The notes: generated by a model not told the origin, from the sequence alone. 64,000 nt of DNA from Rhodomicrobium sp. Az07 (GCF_018619475.1 NZ_JAHFZG010000009.1:1-64000); one strand, 5' to 3'. Shown: positions 1-9,334, counted from the stretch's first letter. Program-made: numbers and translations.

Positions 1-107
1 ACAGTTTCGACGCATCGCTACGAGATATGAAAAAACCGCCCGAAACTACCGCTCCATGATCGCTCTCGCAGCAACCATCTTGTGGATCCGATAAATGTCC
101 ACACTTC

Positions 108-1022
108 CTAGCCCTGCGTGCGGTGGACGAGAAATTCCTTGACCTTTTTCGCAAGGTCTTCCGCGCCGAGGTCATGGAAATTTTGGTCGGTGCCGGGAAC
201 AACCGCCAGCGTCACGCTCTTGAGTTGCGAAAATTCGCTCTCAGCGGCCTTGATTTCCGGAAGCGCCGGGTCGCCGTCGCCGACCGCGACAAGAACCGGC
301 AGCTTGATGCTCGGCAGAAGATTGGTCGTCTTGAATTTGGGGTTGGGGCTGTAATAGTTGGCGAAGGCGCTCGCCGTCACCGCCGGATTGGTGCAGATAA
401 GGAAGCCCGGCACATTCACAAACTGGTTGCCGTTCTGGTTGGCGACAAGTTCCTCCGCCTGCCCGAGATATTGTCGGAGCGAGCCACGGAACATCGCGTT
501 ATATTTTGCTTCGGCGCTCTCCTCCGTCTGCATCAGCGGTGATATCAAGACGGCGCGCTTCACAGCCTTGTCGAGGCGGTTGATGGCGTAGAGCGCGACC
601 TGATTGGCGCCCCGACCATGCCCGGCTACCGTGATGGAAGAGGCGCCCTTGTCCTTGAGCCACTTCACCCAGTCCGCAATTTCGTCGATTGCGTCCTCGT
701 GGTGATGGGCCTGCTCCAGCGAGCAATTGAAGTTGCCCTTGCGGCTGTCGATTCCGAGCCCGAGCGTGATCGCCAGCGTATTGATGCCGTGGTCGCGCAG
801 CGCATCCTGAAGCGTTGCGATAGGTTCCATGCGGTCGCTGCCGAGCGAATCATGAACGATCAGCACGGCGCCGTCGCTCTTCAGCGACTTGCCCGGCGCC
901 AGTTCCAGATTGGCGGTGAGGTCGAGCCCGAGATGGTCGATCGTAACCCGCTCGGCGGCGCTGGGTGCCGCTCCCGCCGCGATCGCGAACGCCGCAAGAG
1001 CCGAAACGATGAGGCCGCGCAT
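108..1022 (-). CDS. Exported alpha/beta-hydrolase-fold protein with no nucleophile (DUF3530-like)
   Basis: 304 aa if started at the ATG at 1022, which follows a purine-rich AAGGGGA and opens a clear signal peptide (MRGLIVSALAAFAIAAGA... cut near SAAE). An upstream in-frame start at 1103 would bury the signal peptide. The fold looks like an alpha/beta hydrolase: strand-helix pattern, an AGHGRGANQ segment where the nucleophile elbow G-x-S-x-G should be, and a late NFHDLG that could be the histidine turn. The elbow reads G-H-G-R-G, so the catalytic serine is glycine, which fits the non-catalytic DUF3530-type exported proteins better than an active esterase. It probably acts in the periplasm; substrate or partner is unknown. 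It lies downstream of the TerC gene on the same strand with a 135-base gap. Confidence 0.7.
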   Translation of the reverse strand: MRGLIVSALAAFAIAAGAAPSAAERVTIDHLGLDLTANLELAPGKSLKSDGAVLIVHDSLGSDRMEPIATLQDALRDHGINTLAITLGLGIDSRKGNFNCSLEQAHHHEDAIDEIADWVKWLKDKGASSITVAGHGRGANQVALYAINRLDKAVKRAVLISPLMQTEESAEAKYNAMFRGSLRQYLGQAEELVANQNGNQFVNVPGFLICTNPAVTASAFANYYSPNPKFKTTNLLPSIKLPVLVAVGDGDPALPEIKAAESEFSQLKSVTLAVVPGTDQNFHDLGAEDLAKKVKEFLVHRTQG

Positions 1023-1157
1023 GAATCCCCTTCCCGATGGTACAAACCCGCGCCAATGGCTATCGGGCGTTATGGACCAAATCAGGGCCAAGACCGCGGC
1101 CAAATCGATGGCTCGGCCCTTGATTGTGCGGAAAAAGCGCAGTTCGCCCCGGAAACC

Positions 1158-2012
1158 TTATCGCCGGCGCGGCTTTTGTGTGGATTTTCCCTGCCTGGCC
1201 GGGCGGCCGGCGACGGAACCTCCCCCGCCGGACGGCGCCCCATCGGCTGCAACAGCGCGAGTTCCCGGCTTTTTTGATTCGGCGCCCGCCGATGGCGGGG
1301 CGGAGCGCTCGCGACGCCCCTTCGCCCAGATGTTGAACGCCTCGATCACGGCCGCGAAGCCCATGGCGAAGTAGATATAGCCGCGCGGGATGTGGACCTC
1401 GAAGCCGTCCGCGATGAGCGCCACGCCTATCAGGAAGAGAAAGGCGAGGCCGAGCATCTTGGTCGTCGGATGCCTCTTGATGAATTCTGCGACGGGGTTC
1501 GCCGCAAGAAACATCACGGCGATGGCGATGCAGACCGCAGCCACCATAACTTCGATATGCTGCGCGAGACCGACTGCCATGATGATGGAATCGAGCGAGA
1601 AGACCGCATCCATCAAAGCGATCTGCGCGATGACGGCCCCGTAACTCGCCTTGGCGGTCGTATCGCTCGCGTGTCCATCGCCTTCGACAGAGGCGTGAAT
1701 TTCCTGCGTCGCCTTCACGAGCAGGAACAGGCCGCCGCCGATCATGATCATGTCGCGCCACGAAAATTCGCGTTCGACGACCGAAAACACGGGATAGGTG
1801 AGTTGGATGATCCAGGAAATTGCGAACAGCATCAGGATCCGCAGCACAAGCGCCAGGCCGAGGCCGATGGCGCGCGCCTGTCTTGCCTGCTCCGGCGGCA
1901 GGCGCTGCGTCAGGATCGACAACACTACGATGTTATCGATGCCGAGGACGATTTCGAGCGCCGTCAAGGTGACGAGGGATACCCAGACAGCCGGATCGAG
2001 TAGCAGTTCCAC
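1158..2012 (-). CDS. TerC family integral membrane protein
   Basis: 284 aa with about seven membrane segments over residues 1-230 and a basic, Ser/Gly/Pro-rich cytoplasmic tail. The family signatures are visible: an early LEIVLGIDN segment and a second intramembrane acidic stretch DAVFSLDSI, the conserved Asp/Glu residues of TerC/YoaE/Alx proteins. Family members are linked to metal ion (notably manganese) export and tellurite resistance; the ion handled here cannot be read from sequence. The start is GTG at 2012, 33 bases after the pcs stop, so it is probably co-transcribed with pcs. Confidence 0.85.
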   Translation of the reverse strand: MELLLDPAVWVSLVTLTALEIVLGIDNIVVLSILTQRLPPEQARQARAIGLGLALVLRILMLFAISWIIQLTYPVFSVVEREFSWRDMIMIGGGLFLLVKATQEIHASVEGDGHASDTTAKASYGAVIAQIALMDAVFSLDSIIMAVGLAQHIEVMVAAVCIAIAVMFLAANPVAEFIKRHPTTKMLGLAFLFLIGVALIADGFEVHIPRGYIYFAMGFAAVIEAFNIWAKGRRERSAPPSAGAESKKPGTRAVAADGAPSGGGGSVAGRPARQGKSTQKPRRR

Positions 2013-2045
2013 GGTTTTTATCCGCTCGGAGAGCGGTCCCTCAAA

Positions 2046-2795
2046 TCAAGCGCCGGACTCTGTCGCCAACTTCGATGCGTCCGAAGGGGAACTGCTCCGC
2101 CTTCTTCCGCTGACGCCGACTGCGATCAGGTAAACCGCCGCAACCACGAAAACGATCCGTTCGCCAATGGTGCCCGGAAATCCGTGGAGCATCGCCGAGA
2201 TCGCGGCAGCGCCCCATGCCAGCGCGACACCCAGCGTGAGAAGGCGCAACCGTCGCACGCGCACCGGATGAACCCAGCATAACGGGATGAATGTGAAGAC
2301 CACGCAAACCGCGATGACGATTGCCGCGCTCGTCTGGTCGAGGCCGAGCACGAAGCAGTAGAGGACGACAGCATTCCAGATGGCCGGAAAACCGACGAAA
2401 TAGCCCTCTGCCGTTTTGCTTTCCCTGTCGGAGAAGTGATAGAGCGAAGAGAGCATGATGAGCGCCGCCAGCGGCAGGCGCAGACCTTCGGGCGCTACCG
2501 GCGAGGTGACCACCATGTAGGCGGGCACGGTGACATAGGTCAGGTAATCGACGACGTGGTCGAGGTCTTCGCCCGAAAAGCGCGGCAGCGTCTTCTTGAT
2601 GTCGAGCGCCCTCGCGAGCGGGCCGTCGATGCCGTCCACAACCAGCGCGACGCCGAGCCACGCGAACGCGACCTCCCACTGAGAGTCGCTTGCCGCCATC
2701 AGCGCCAGAAGGCCGAACACTGCCCCGCTCGCGGTGAGAAGGTGTACACCCGCGCAGGCCAAGATCTTAAGCGTCGAGACAAAGCGCGAGGTCAT
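2046..2795 (-). CDS. pcs: Phosphatidylcholine synthase
   Basis: 249 aa inner-membrane enzyme that condenses CDP-diacylglycerol with choline to give phosphatidylcholine, a bacterial route typical of alphaproteobacteria. The CDP-alcohol phosphotransferase motif is present around residues 54-83 as DGIDGPLARA...GEDLDHVVD, which supplies the metal-binding aspartates. About eight hydrophobic segments follow. The ATG at 2795 gives the usual family length; a longer frame upstream runs through the preceding small gene and is not used. It sits 16 bases after the stop of the small exported protein and 33 bases before terC. Confidence 0.9.
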   Translation of the reverse strand: MTSRFVSTLKILACAGVHLLTASGAVFGLLALMAASDSQWEVAFAWLGVALVVDGIDGPLARALDIKKTLPRFSGEDLDHVVDYLTYVTVPAYMVVTSPVAPEGLRLPLAALIMLSSLYHFSDRESKTAEGYFVGFPAIWNAVVLYCFVLGLDQTSAAIVIAVCVVFTFIPLCWVHPVRVRRLRLLTLGVALAWGAAAISAMLHGFPGTIGERIVFVVAAVYLIAVGVSGRRRSSSPSDASKLATESGA

Positions 2796-2811
2796 CGGAT
2801 GCCGACGTATG

Positions 2812-3213
2812 TCAGAATTTATGCGTGAAGGTGCCCTTGATCTGCACGTCGTCGTTTTCGAGCGAGCGCTGATCGAATTGCAGGGGCGGCGCCGACAGAT
2901 CCGCCGCAGAATCGCTACTCTTCGGGCCGTACAGCAGTTCCAGGCCGAAGTCGAGCTTGGGCAATGTGCCGACAACGCCGATGCCGGGGATGGTGAGTTC
3001 CGTACCGCCCGACTTCCCGACCTGATCGCCAGGAGCGTTGAATTCGGCCTGCGGGGCGGCGGGTTGCGCAAGCGGTGACGCGGGCACTTGCGTCACAGCC
3101 GGAGGTGTTACCGGCTCGGCTGTGAAGGCTTCCGCTGTCGTCGTCTGCTGGGCAAGCGACAAGGCGATACAACACGCCAGTGCCGCCTCCTTCAACTTTC
3201 CTTGCCTGCCCAT
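2812..3213 (-). CDS. Small exported protein of unknown function
   Basis: 133 aa. An N-terminal signal peptide (charged MGRQGKLKE, hydrophobic AALACCIALSLA, cut near AEAF) is followed by a Pro/Ala-rich linker and a conserved-looking C-terminal half containing TIPGIGVVGTLPKLDFGLELLYG, perhaps a short membrane-associated beta element. A GGGAGAG ribosome site lies a few bases before the ATG at 3213. It precedes pcs by 16 bases on the same strand, which suggests co-expression and an envelope role. No family is recognised with confidence. Confidence 0.7.
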   Translation of the reverse strand: MGRQGKLKEAALACCIALSLAQQTTTAEAFTAEPVTPPAVTQVPASPLAQPAAPQAEFNAPGDQVGKSGGTELTIPGIGVVGTLPKLDFGLELLYGPKSSDSAADLSAPPLQFDQRSLENDDVQIKGTFTHKF

Positions 3214-3385
3214 GTTTCACTCTCCCGCTACAGACTTAAGATGATTGTGAACCTCTATGAATGCAAGTTCGTTGATTCATCCTTTAAGTACCTCTGTTTT
3301 CGAGGGTTTTGGATTTGTTGCTGTGGAAGCGTGGCGGAAAAGCACCAACCTTGCGCGAAGCTTGCCATAATTTCGGCTCATTAAC

Positions 3386-3721
3386 CTAGCGCGAGGTGAC
3401 GGTTTGATTGCAGAGCCATTCGAGATAGGACGCCGCCACGTCGCTGGGCTCAAAAACCAGGATGGCGGGGACCGAGTAGGGATGTTGCGCGGAAATTTCG
3501 CTCATCACCCGCACTTTCAGGCTCTTTCTGGTTTTAACGAGCATGACGGCTTCGTTTCCGTTTTCGACGGCGCCCTGCCATCGATAAATTGAAACCATTC
3601 CGGGAAGTATATTGATGCAGGCGGCGAGCTTCTTTTCCACCAGCTCTCCGCCTAATTTCTGAGCATCCTCTTCACTCGGAAGCGTGGTATAAATGATGAT
3701 CATTGCGGCATCTTCGGTCAT
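3386..3721 (-). CDS. cutA: CutA divalent-ion tolerance protein
   Basis: 111 aa. The CutA1 signatures are present: [10 protein letters not shown] near the N-terminus, [21 protein letters not shown], then EAVMLVKTR and [11 protein letters not shown]. CutA1 proteins form very stable trimers related to PII and are implicated in copper/divalent metal tolerance, though the exact role is unclear. The ATG at 3721 is chosen because homology begins within ten residues; an internal ATG at 3703 is also possible. The open frame continues far upstream (to about 5119) but runs antisense to nadK and is not coding. It is divergent from nadK. Confidence 0.9.
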   Translation of the reverse strand: MTEDAAMIIIYTTLPSEEDAQKLGGELVEKKLAACINILPGMVSIYRWQGAVENGNEAVMLVKTRKSLKVRVMSEISAQHPYSVPAILVFEPSDVAASYLEWLCNQTVTSR

Positions 3722-3799
3722 GGCTTCATCTCGGACGGGTTCACGAATGCGCATCGCATGGCGGCTGGTCGGCTTGCCGGACAACAGGGCCGGACTCTC

Positions 3800-4609
3800 A
3801 TGGCCGAGGTAGCCCCCGCACCGAGCCGCGGCGCTGTCTTCGCGGATAAGGTGCGCCTCGGCTTCGTTGCAAGCCCCGCGCCGGAAGCACAGGCCGCCCT
3901 GAAGAAATTCGCGAAGCGTTACGGCGCGGTCGACCCGTCCTCGGCCAGCGTGATCGTGGCGCTCGGCGGCGACGGGCTCATGCTGGCCACGCTCCACCGC
4001 TTCATGGGCACAGAGGTGCCGATCTACGGCATGCATCGCGGCTCGGTCGGCTTCCTGATGAACGAGTTCATCGAGGACGACCTCCCCGAACGCGTGGCCA
4101 ACGCCAAGCTGTCGATCATCCATCCCCTCAAGATGCAGGTCGAGAACATGGCGGGCGAGACGCTCAACGCGCTCGCCGTGAACGAAGTTCATCTCTTCCG
4201 TCAGACCGCGCAGAGCGCGCGGCTGTCGATCTCGGTCGACGGCAAGGAGCGGATCGGCGAACTCGTCGCCGATGGCGTGCTCGTGGCCACGCCCGCTGGC
4301 AGCACGGCGTACAATTTTTCGGCCGGTGGCCCCATCCTGCCGCTGAAGGCGAAGCTTCTCGCGCTCACCCCTATCAGCCCGTTCCGGCCGAGGCGGTGGC
4401 GCGGCGCGCTTCTTTCCAACAAGGCGCATGTGAAGATCACGGTGCAGGAAGCCGGGAAACGCCCGGTCAGCGCCGTGGCCGACCATGCCGAATTCAGGAG
4501 CATTCTCTCCGTTTCCATTCGTGAGGAGCGCGCCATCGGGCTGAAGCTCCTTTTCGATCCCGGCCACGCGCTTGAGGAGCGCATACTCGCCGAACAATTC
4601 CGCTTCTGA
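3800..4609 (+). CDS. nadK: NAD kinase
   Basis: 269 aa from the ATG at 3800; an ATG at 3758 in the same frame would add 14 unconserved residues. It phosphorylates NAD to NADP. The GGDG phosphate-binding motif is at residues 56-59, followed by the family segment [19 protein letters not shown] and a C-terminal beta-rich domain. Length matches rhizobial NAD kinases. It is divergent from cutA with a short shared upstream region. Confidence 0.93.
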   Translation: MAEVAPAPSRGAVFADKVRLGFVASPAPEAQAALKKFAKRYGAVDPSSASVIVALGGDGLMLATLHRFMGTEVPIYGMHRGSVGFLMNEFIEDDLPERVANAKLSIIHPLKMQVENMAGETLNALAVNEVHLFRQTAQSARLSISVDGKERIGELVADGVLVATPAGSTAYNFSAGGPILPLKAKLLALTPISPFRPRRWRGALLSNKAHVKITVQEAGKRPVSAVADHAEFRSILSVSIREERAIGLKLLFDPGHALEERILAEQFRF

Positions 4610-4688
4610 CGCGCCCAATTCATTGCACTGAAAGCACGACGTAACCTTTGCCGGATAATGATGCGGGACGCGCGAAATGAGGTTTGCG

Positions 4689-6434
4689 ATGCGGACAGGT
4701 CTTGCCGGTCTCCTTGGCCGCTTATGCATCGGCGGCTTGGTCCTGCTTCCGGCAGCAGGAGCCGCCGCCGAAGCGCGCGCGGTGATCGTCCTCGATGCGA
4801 CGGCCCAGATGAACGCGCATCTCGGCGGCAGGAAAAAGATCGCAATCGCACGGGCGAGCATCAGCGGCGCACTCGCGAAACTCGGCCCGAAGGCCAGCGT
4901 GTCGCTCTGGACGTTCGGCGGCAATCCGCAGAAGAAGTGCGAGGATCGTGCCGACGTGCTGTCGGGCCAGAAGCGCGAAGCTTCACCGCCCGCGTTGACC
5001 AAGGCACTCGCCAGAATCCGGCCGAAAGCGAGCCGCGCTCCCGCGCTTTCGGCCGTCGAGGAAGCGGTGAAGGCGCAGGGCGGCGACGGGCCTGTTTCGG
5101 CCGTGCTTATCGCGGGCACCGGTGACGACTGCGCCGCGGATGTATGCGCGGCAGCTCGTGCGCTGCACGACGCTGCGCCGCAAGCGAAATTGACCGTGTT
5201 CGGCCTTGGCGCGAACGAGAAGGCTGCGGCCGCCTACACCTGCGCGGCCAACGCGATGGGCGGCACATTCACCGCGATCAAGGCGCCCGCCGATCTCGAC
5301 AAGGCGCTGCGCCAGACCTTCGCCGATGCGCAGGCCGAGGCGGCCAAAGCCGCGCCCGCCGCTACGTCGCTTTCACCCGCCGAAGACAAGCCCGCAGCGC
5401 CGCCCGCACCTCTCCAACCGGAACCGAACGTCGTTCTTTCCGCAACGCTCGCGCCGGGCTTGCCGCCTCTCGACGCCGGAGTAACCTGGAAGATCCTGAA
5501 GATGACGCGGACGCCCACCGGGCAGATGCGCGCGGCCGAGGCGCCGCTTTGGGTCGGCGCCGGCGGCCAGGCGAAAGCGAAGCTGCCGGAGGGCCGCTAC
5601 AAGGTCAACCTCGCCTATGGCCTCACCACGGCGGACGCCGAATTCGCAGTCGAGGGTTCCAGGGTGGAACGCACGATTGCGCTCGACGCGGGCACGATAG
5701 CCGCCGAGGCTCTCAAATCGCCGGGCGGCGAACCGGCGGCGGGCGCTTTCTTCACCCTGTATCGTCAGGGCGCAAATGGCGCTCGCGAAGAAATCGGCCG
5801 CTCAAGCATCGCGCCCGCGGTTTTTCAGGTCAACGGCGGCAACTACATTATCGCGGCCATGGCAGGGCTTGCGAAAGTTGAAGCGCCGGTCCGCGTCGAA
5901 GGCGGAAAAGTTTCCGTCGTCAGCATGACGTTGAACGTGGGCACGCTCGCGATCAAGGCGCTCGCCGCCCCGGCCGCGACGACACCGGTTTCCGCTTGGC
6001 ATCGCCTTTTTGCCGATGACACAAGTCCTGTCGCAAAACCGGGCGCGCCGCTCCTTCGCCTGTCCGGCGCATCGCCGCGCATCGATCTTCCAGCGGGAAC
6101 CTACCGCCTCGAAACCGTATACGGCACGATCCGCGACGTTCGGACCGTGAGCGTCGCGGCGGGGCGGACGACGGCTGAAAATATCGTGCTCGACGCAGGC
6201 GAAGCGAAAATCCTCATGCCGCCCGGCAAGCAGGAGGGCATCTGCGCCGTGTCCGAGGCTGGCGCGCGCGCCGACGCGGCCCCAATCCGCGCCGCTGGGG
6301 GGGAGCCTCGTTTCATTCTGAAGGCGGGCCGCTACGACCTCGAATGCCGCGCGAAGAACAAGCCTGATGCGCCCCGCCGCGCCGAGATCGTCGTCGTCGC
6401 CGGAGAAGTGAAGACGACGAATTTGGGAGAATAA
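4689..6434 (+). CDS. Exported protein: degenerate vWA domain plus four repeat modules
   Basis: 581 aa from the ATG at 4689, preceded by GAGG; an ATG at 4677 is also in frame. A signal peptide (GLLGRLCIGGLVLLPAAGAAA) is followed by a von Willebrand A-like domain to about residue 210: AVIVLDATAQM, SLWTFGG, then GTGDDCAADVCAAARAL and VFGLGAN. The metal-site motif DxSxS is DATAQ, so it is probably not a normal MIDAS. After an Ala/Pro linker come four modules of about 75-90 residues, each ending in a hairpin such as LPEGRYKVNLAYG, VNGGNYIIAAMAG, LPAGTYRLETVYG or LKAGRYDLECRAK. The next gene carries three more copies, so the two products probably act together at the envelope. Function is unknown. 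Confidence 0.75.
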   Translation: MRTGLAGLLGRLCIGGLVLLPAAGAAAEARAVIVLDATAQMNAHLGGRKKIAIARASISGALAKLGPKASVSLWTFGGNPQKKCEDRADVLSGQKREASPPALTKALARIRPKASRAPALSAVEEAVKAQGGDGPVSAVLIAGTGDDCAADVCAAARALHDAAPQAKLTVFGLGANEKAAAAYTCAANAMGGTFTAIKAPADLDKALRQTFADAQAEAAKAAPAATSLSPAEDKPAAPPAPLQPEPNVVLSATLAPGLPPLDAGVTWKILKMTRTPTGQMRAAEAPLWVGAGGQAKAKLPEGRYKVNLAYGLTTADAEFAVEGSRVERTIALDAGTIAAEALKSPGGEPAAGAFFTLYRQGANGAREEIGRSSIAPAVFQVNGGNYIIAAMAGLAKVEAPVRVEGGKVSVVSMTLNVGTLAIKALAAPAATTPVSAWHRLFADDTSPVAKPGAPLLRLSGASPRIDLPAGTYRLETVYGTIRDVRTVSVAAGRTTAENIVLDAGEAKILMPPGKQEGICAVSEAGARADAAPIRAAGGEPRFILKAGRYDLECRAKNKPDAPRRAEIVVVAGEVKTTNLGE

Positions 6435-6542
6435 TCGCTTTCGCCTCAATTTCATCGAAGGCGGTTTCTAGCATCCGTCGCGAAGCAGACGCCAATCGGG
6501 GGACGGCCTGAGCATCCGATGACGATTTTTCGGAGAGAGACG

Positions 6543-7529
6543 ATGCGCGCTGCAATGCAGGCGTGTCTTGCAAGCGCCTTTGCCGTTGCGCTCGCGGGCG
6601 TGCTGTGCGTCGGGCTTGGGTTCGCTACCGCCGATGCCGCGCCGAAATGGAGCAGTCCCAACGTCGTCGACGGCGAGGAAATCCCGACCGACACCAAAGC
6701 GGTCATTTCGCCGGACGCCGACACCGAGCAGCAGCATGCGCAGCCGGCACCGCCAGCCTTCGGGCCTCCGGCTCCGGTGACTTTCACCGCCTATCTGAGC
6801 GAAGGCAGTGCGCCCATGGTGGCCGACGTCGTCTGGCGCGTGTTCCAGCAGCGCAACGCCCGCGACGGCACCTACAAGCTCGTGACGAAAATCTACGAGG
6901 CCCGGCCGACGATCGAGCTGAAACCGGGCCGCTATCTCGTCAACGTCGCCTACGGCCGCGCGAACCTCACGCAAAAAATCGACGTCTGGCCGCAGACGCC
7001 CGTCAACAAGGATTTTGTCGTGAACGCGGGCGGCCTTCGGCTGATGGCCACGCTGGCCAATGGCCCCATCGTGGCGGAACATCTCCTGAAGCTCGAAATC
7101 TATTCCGACGCCCAGGATCAGACGGGCAACCGCCAGCGCCTGTTCGGCGATCTCCGGCCAGGCATCGTCATCCGCCTGAACTCGGGCATCTATCACATCG
7201 TCAGCACCTATGGCGACGCGAACTCGGTGGTGTCGACGGATATCGTGATCGAGCCCGGCAAGATCGCAGAGGCGAACGTCGATCACGACGCGGGCAAGGT
7301 GACGTTGAAGCTCGTTCAGCGCAGGGGCGGCGAAGCCGTCGCCGACACGCGTTGGACGATTTACAATGCCGGCGGCGAGGTGATCCGCGAAAGCGCGGGC
7401 GCCTTCCCGACGCATGTGCTCGCGGCGGGAGAATACCGGGTGGCGGCGCAGCATGGCGAGCGGCAGTTCGCCGGAGCCTTTGTCGTCGCGGCGGGCGATA
7501 CGAAACTCGTCGAGGTTCTCATGCAGTAA
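6543..7529 (+). CDS. Exported protein made of three repeat modules, paralogous to the upstream gene
   Basis: 328 aa from the ATG at 6543, which has a strong GGAGAGAGACG ribosome site; ATG 6519 lies upstream in frame. A signal peptide (CLASAFAVALAGVLCVGLGFATADA) and an acidic/Pro-rich linker precede three modules with the key hairpins LKPGRYLVNVAYG, LNSGIYHIVSTYG and LAAGEYRVAAQHG, each followed by a short beta segment (for example TDIVIEPGK). These match the modules of the preceding gene, from which it is separated by about 108 bases on the same strand. It lacks the vWA-like domain. Probably a periplasmic or surface beta-sandwich protein; role unknown. Confidence 0.72.
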   Translation: MRAAMQACLASAFAVALAGVLCVGLGFATADAAPKWSSPNVVDGEEIPTDTKAVISPDADTEQQHAQPAPPAFGPPAPVTFTAYLSEGSAPMVADVVWRVFQQRNARDGTYKLVTKIYEARPTIELKPGRYLVNVAYGRANLTQKIDVWPQTPVNKDFVVNAGGLRLMATLANGPIVAEHLLKLEIYSDAQDQTGNRQRLFGDLRPGIVIRLNSGIYHIVSTYGDANSVVSTDIVIEPGKIAEANVDHDAGKVTLKLVQRRGGEAVADTRWTIYNAGGEVIRESAGAFPTHVLAAGEYRVAAQHGERQFAGAFVVAAGDTKLVEVLMQ

Positions 7530-7557
7530 CGGCCGCGCGCGGAAATGCGCACTCCGA

Positions 7558-8289
7558 TCAAGGCTGCTCGGAGCGGAACTGAGAGAGCACGAAGATGCAG
7601 AGGCAAACCACGCAAACGACATAAAGCGCGATGGTCGCCGTCCAGGCGAGCGAGTGGTCGCCGGTTTGTTCCACCGCACGCGGCACGGCGGCAAGTGTAT
7701 CGTCGAGCCCGATGGTGGAGGCGACCGCCATATAATGCGTCGAGGTCAGGGCTATACCGAGCGTCAGCGCTCCCGCGCATGTCAGCAGGAGCCCCCGCAG
7801 CCTGATCCGCATCAAGAGCCACAGCACGACAACGCCCGCCTGGATCGAAATCGCCACGCCCACGACCGTCAGGAACCACGACAGCCGCAGTTCCCGCCCG
7901 GCCACGGCTACGAGGCCCGAATAGTTCGTCGCCACGAGCGTCAATCCGAGAAGCGTCGCGGCGAGCGGAAGGCGTTTGGCCGCCCCGTCCGGCCGCAGGC
8001 CGACAAGGAGCAGCGCGGCTGTCGTTCCAGCGAACGCCACAAGCGCCGAGAGCGCGACGAACTCCTGATTGTGCCCGAGATTGACCGGCGATTCGAGCGC
8101 GAGAAGGCCCACGAAATGCGTCGTCCAGATTGCGCCGCCGAGCACCACGCCGGCCATGAGAAGCCGGGCTTGTCGCTCGCCGCCCCGGAGCCTGTCCAGA
8201 TTCGACATCAGGATGGACACCGTCAGGGCGCCAAGAAGCGATATCGTAGCCGACAGGATCACCAGTTGTGTCTCGTGTGGAACGGCCAT
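7558..8289 (-). CDS. MHYT-domain membrane sensor protein
   Basis: 243 aa with about seven membrane helices. MHYT-type motifs repeat inside the membrane: WTTHFVGLLAL around residue 58, a degenerate TNYSG near 121, and TSTHYMAVAS around residue 185. This family is proposed to bind copper and sense a diatomic gas or redox signal. Unlike many relatives it has no fused GGDEF/EAL or kinase output domain, so it is either a stand-alone sensor or needs a partner. It converges on the repeat-protein gene with only 28 bases between the stops. Confidence 0.85.
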   Translation of the reverse strand: MAVPHETQLVILSATISLLGALTVSILMSNLDRLRGGERQARLLMAGVVLGGAIWTTHFVGLLALESPVNLGHNQEFVALSALVAFAGTTAALLLVGLRPDGAAKRLPLAATLLGLTLVATNYSGLVAVAGRELRLSWFLTVVGVAISIQAGVVVLWLLMRIRLRGLLLTCAGALTLGIALTSTHYMAVASTIGLDDTLAAVPRAVEQTGDHSLAWTATIALYVVCVVCLCIFVLSQFRSEQP

Positions 8290-8440
8290 GCGGCGCTTCC
8301 CGATGGAGTGTCAGCGGCGATGACGTCGCGACATGCCCTGACCTTAGCGCTTCCGGGTTTTGCCAAGCTTGAGAGTTCGGAGCTACATGGCTGCCCGCGA
8401 CGGCGCGCATGGCTGGCTGCAAATGGCAGCGACCGGTCCT

Positions 8441-9334
8441 TCAGGGAAGCTGCGGCGGCGAGAGCACGCCGCGCTTCTTCTCGCGCATCAGCGTCAGCAT
8501 CCCGGACCCGACGATGAGCAAAATCCCCGCCGCCATCGGCGCATCGACATCGTCGCCGAAGAACAGGTAACCGAACAGCACCGCCCATATCATCTGGCTG
8601 TATTGCGTCGTCCCGACGAGCGAAGCGGGCGCATCGGCGGTGGCGTGGATGAGCAGCACACTCGCAACCGCGGCCAGCAGTCCGTAGGACGCAAGCAGCG
8701 CCCACTCGATTTGCGTCGGCATCTGAAAGGTCGGGATCGATGCGAGACCGCAAAGGACGATGGTGCCGAGCACACCCGCGCCGAATAGCGATGCGTTCTT
8801 TTCCTTCGGCCCGATGGCGCGCAGGATAACGATGGAACTCGCCGCCGTCAGCGCGCAGACGAGCGCGCCGAGATGGCCGATAGTCAGTTCCCGAAACCCC
8901 GGCCGAAGCACGATCAGCACGCCGACGAACCCGACCAGCACGGCCGACCAGCGCCTCACGCCGACATCCTCTTTCAGGAAAACCACCGAAAGGATCGTGG
9001 CGAGGGATGGCATGAGAAAAATGAGCACGAAAGCTTCGGCCATCGAAAGATGCGTGAATGCGACGACGGCGCCGACCGAGCCCGCCGCCGAAGCGACGAA
9101 TCGGAGCATCCACAGCGGGCGGTTGGTCGTGTGAAACATGTCGCGCAGACCCTCGCCCCGGCCGAGCACGAGCGGCACGGCGGCAAGCCCCAGAAGCGCG
9201 CCGAAAAACGCCGATTCATAAGGCGGGATCGCGCCCGCGATGGCCTTCACCGAGGCGTCGCTCACGGCATAGGCGAAGAACGCGAGAAAGGCGATGAGGA
9301 CGCCTCTGAGGTGCTGATCGGAGGACAATGACAT
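8441..9334 (-). CDS. EamA/DMT-family membrane exporter
   Basis: 297 aa from the ATG at 9334; the longer frame upstream adds about 40 unconserved residues. Ten hydrophobic segments form the two EamA repeats. Recognisable family elements include AFFAYAVSDASVKAIAG in the first helix and SMAEAFVLIFLMPSLATILSVVFLKE at the end of the first repeat, matched by TTQYSQMIWAVLFGYLFFGDD in the second. Substrate cannot be predicted; relatives export amino acids, nucleosides or small metabolites. Confidence 0.85.
   Translation of the reverse strand: MSLSSDQHLRGVLIAFLAFFAYAVSDASVKAIAGAIPPYESAFFGALLGLAAVPLVLGRGEGLRDMFHTTNRPLWMLRFVASAAGSVGAVVAFTHLSMAEAFVLIFLMPSLATILSVVFLKEDVGVRRWSAVLVGFVGVLIVLRPGFRELTIGHLGALVCALTAASSIVILRAIGPKEKNASLFGAGVLGTIVLCGLASIPTFQMPTQIEWALLASYGLLAAVASVLLIHATADAPASLVGTTQYSQMIWAVLFGYLFFGDDVDAPMAAGILLIVGSGMLTLMREKKRGVLSPPQLP

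Noticed and set aside
3722-5119. A long minus-strand frame continuing upstream of cutA
   Set aside because: It runs antisense through nadK and the repeat-protein gene and has no domain signal outside CutA.
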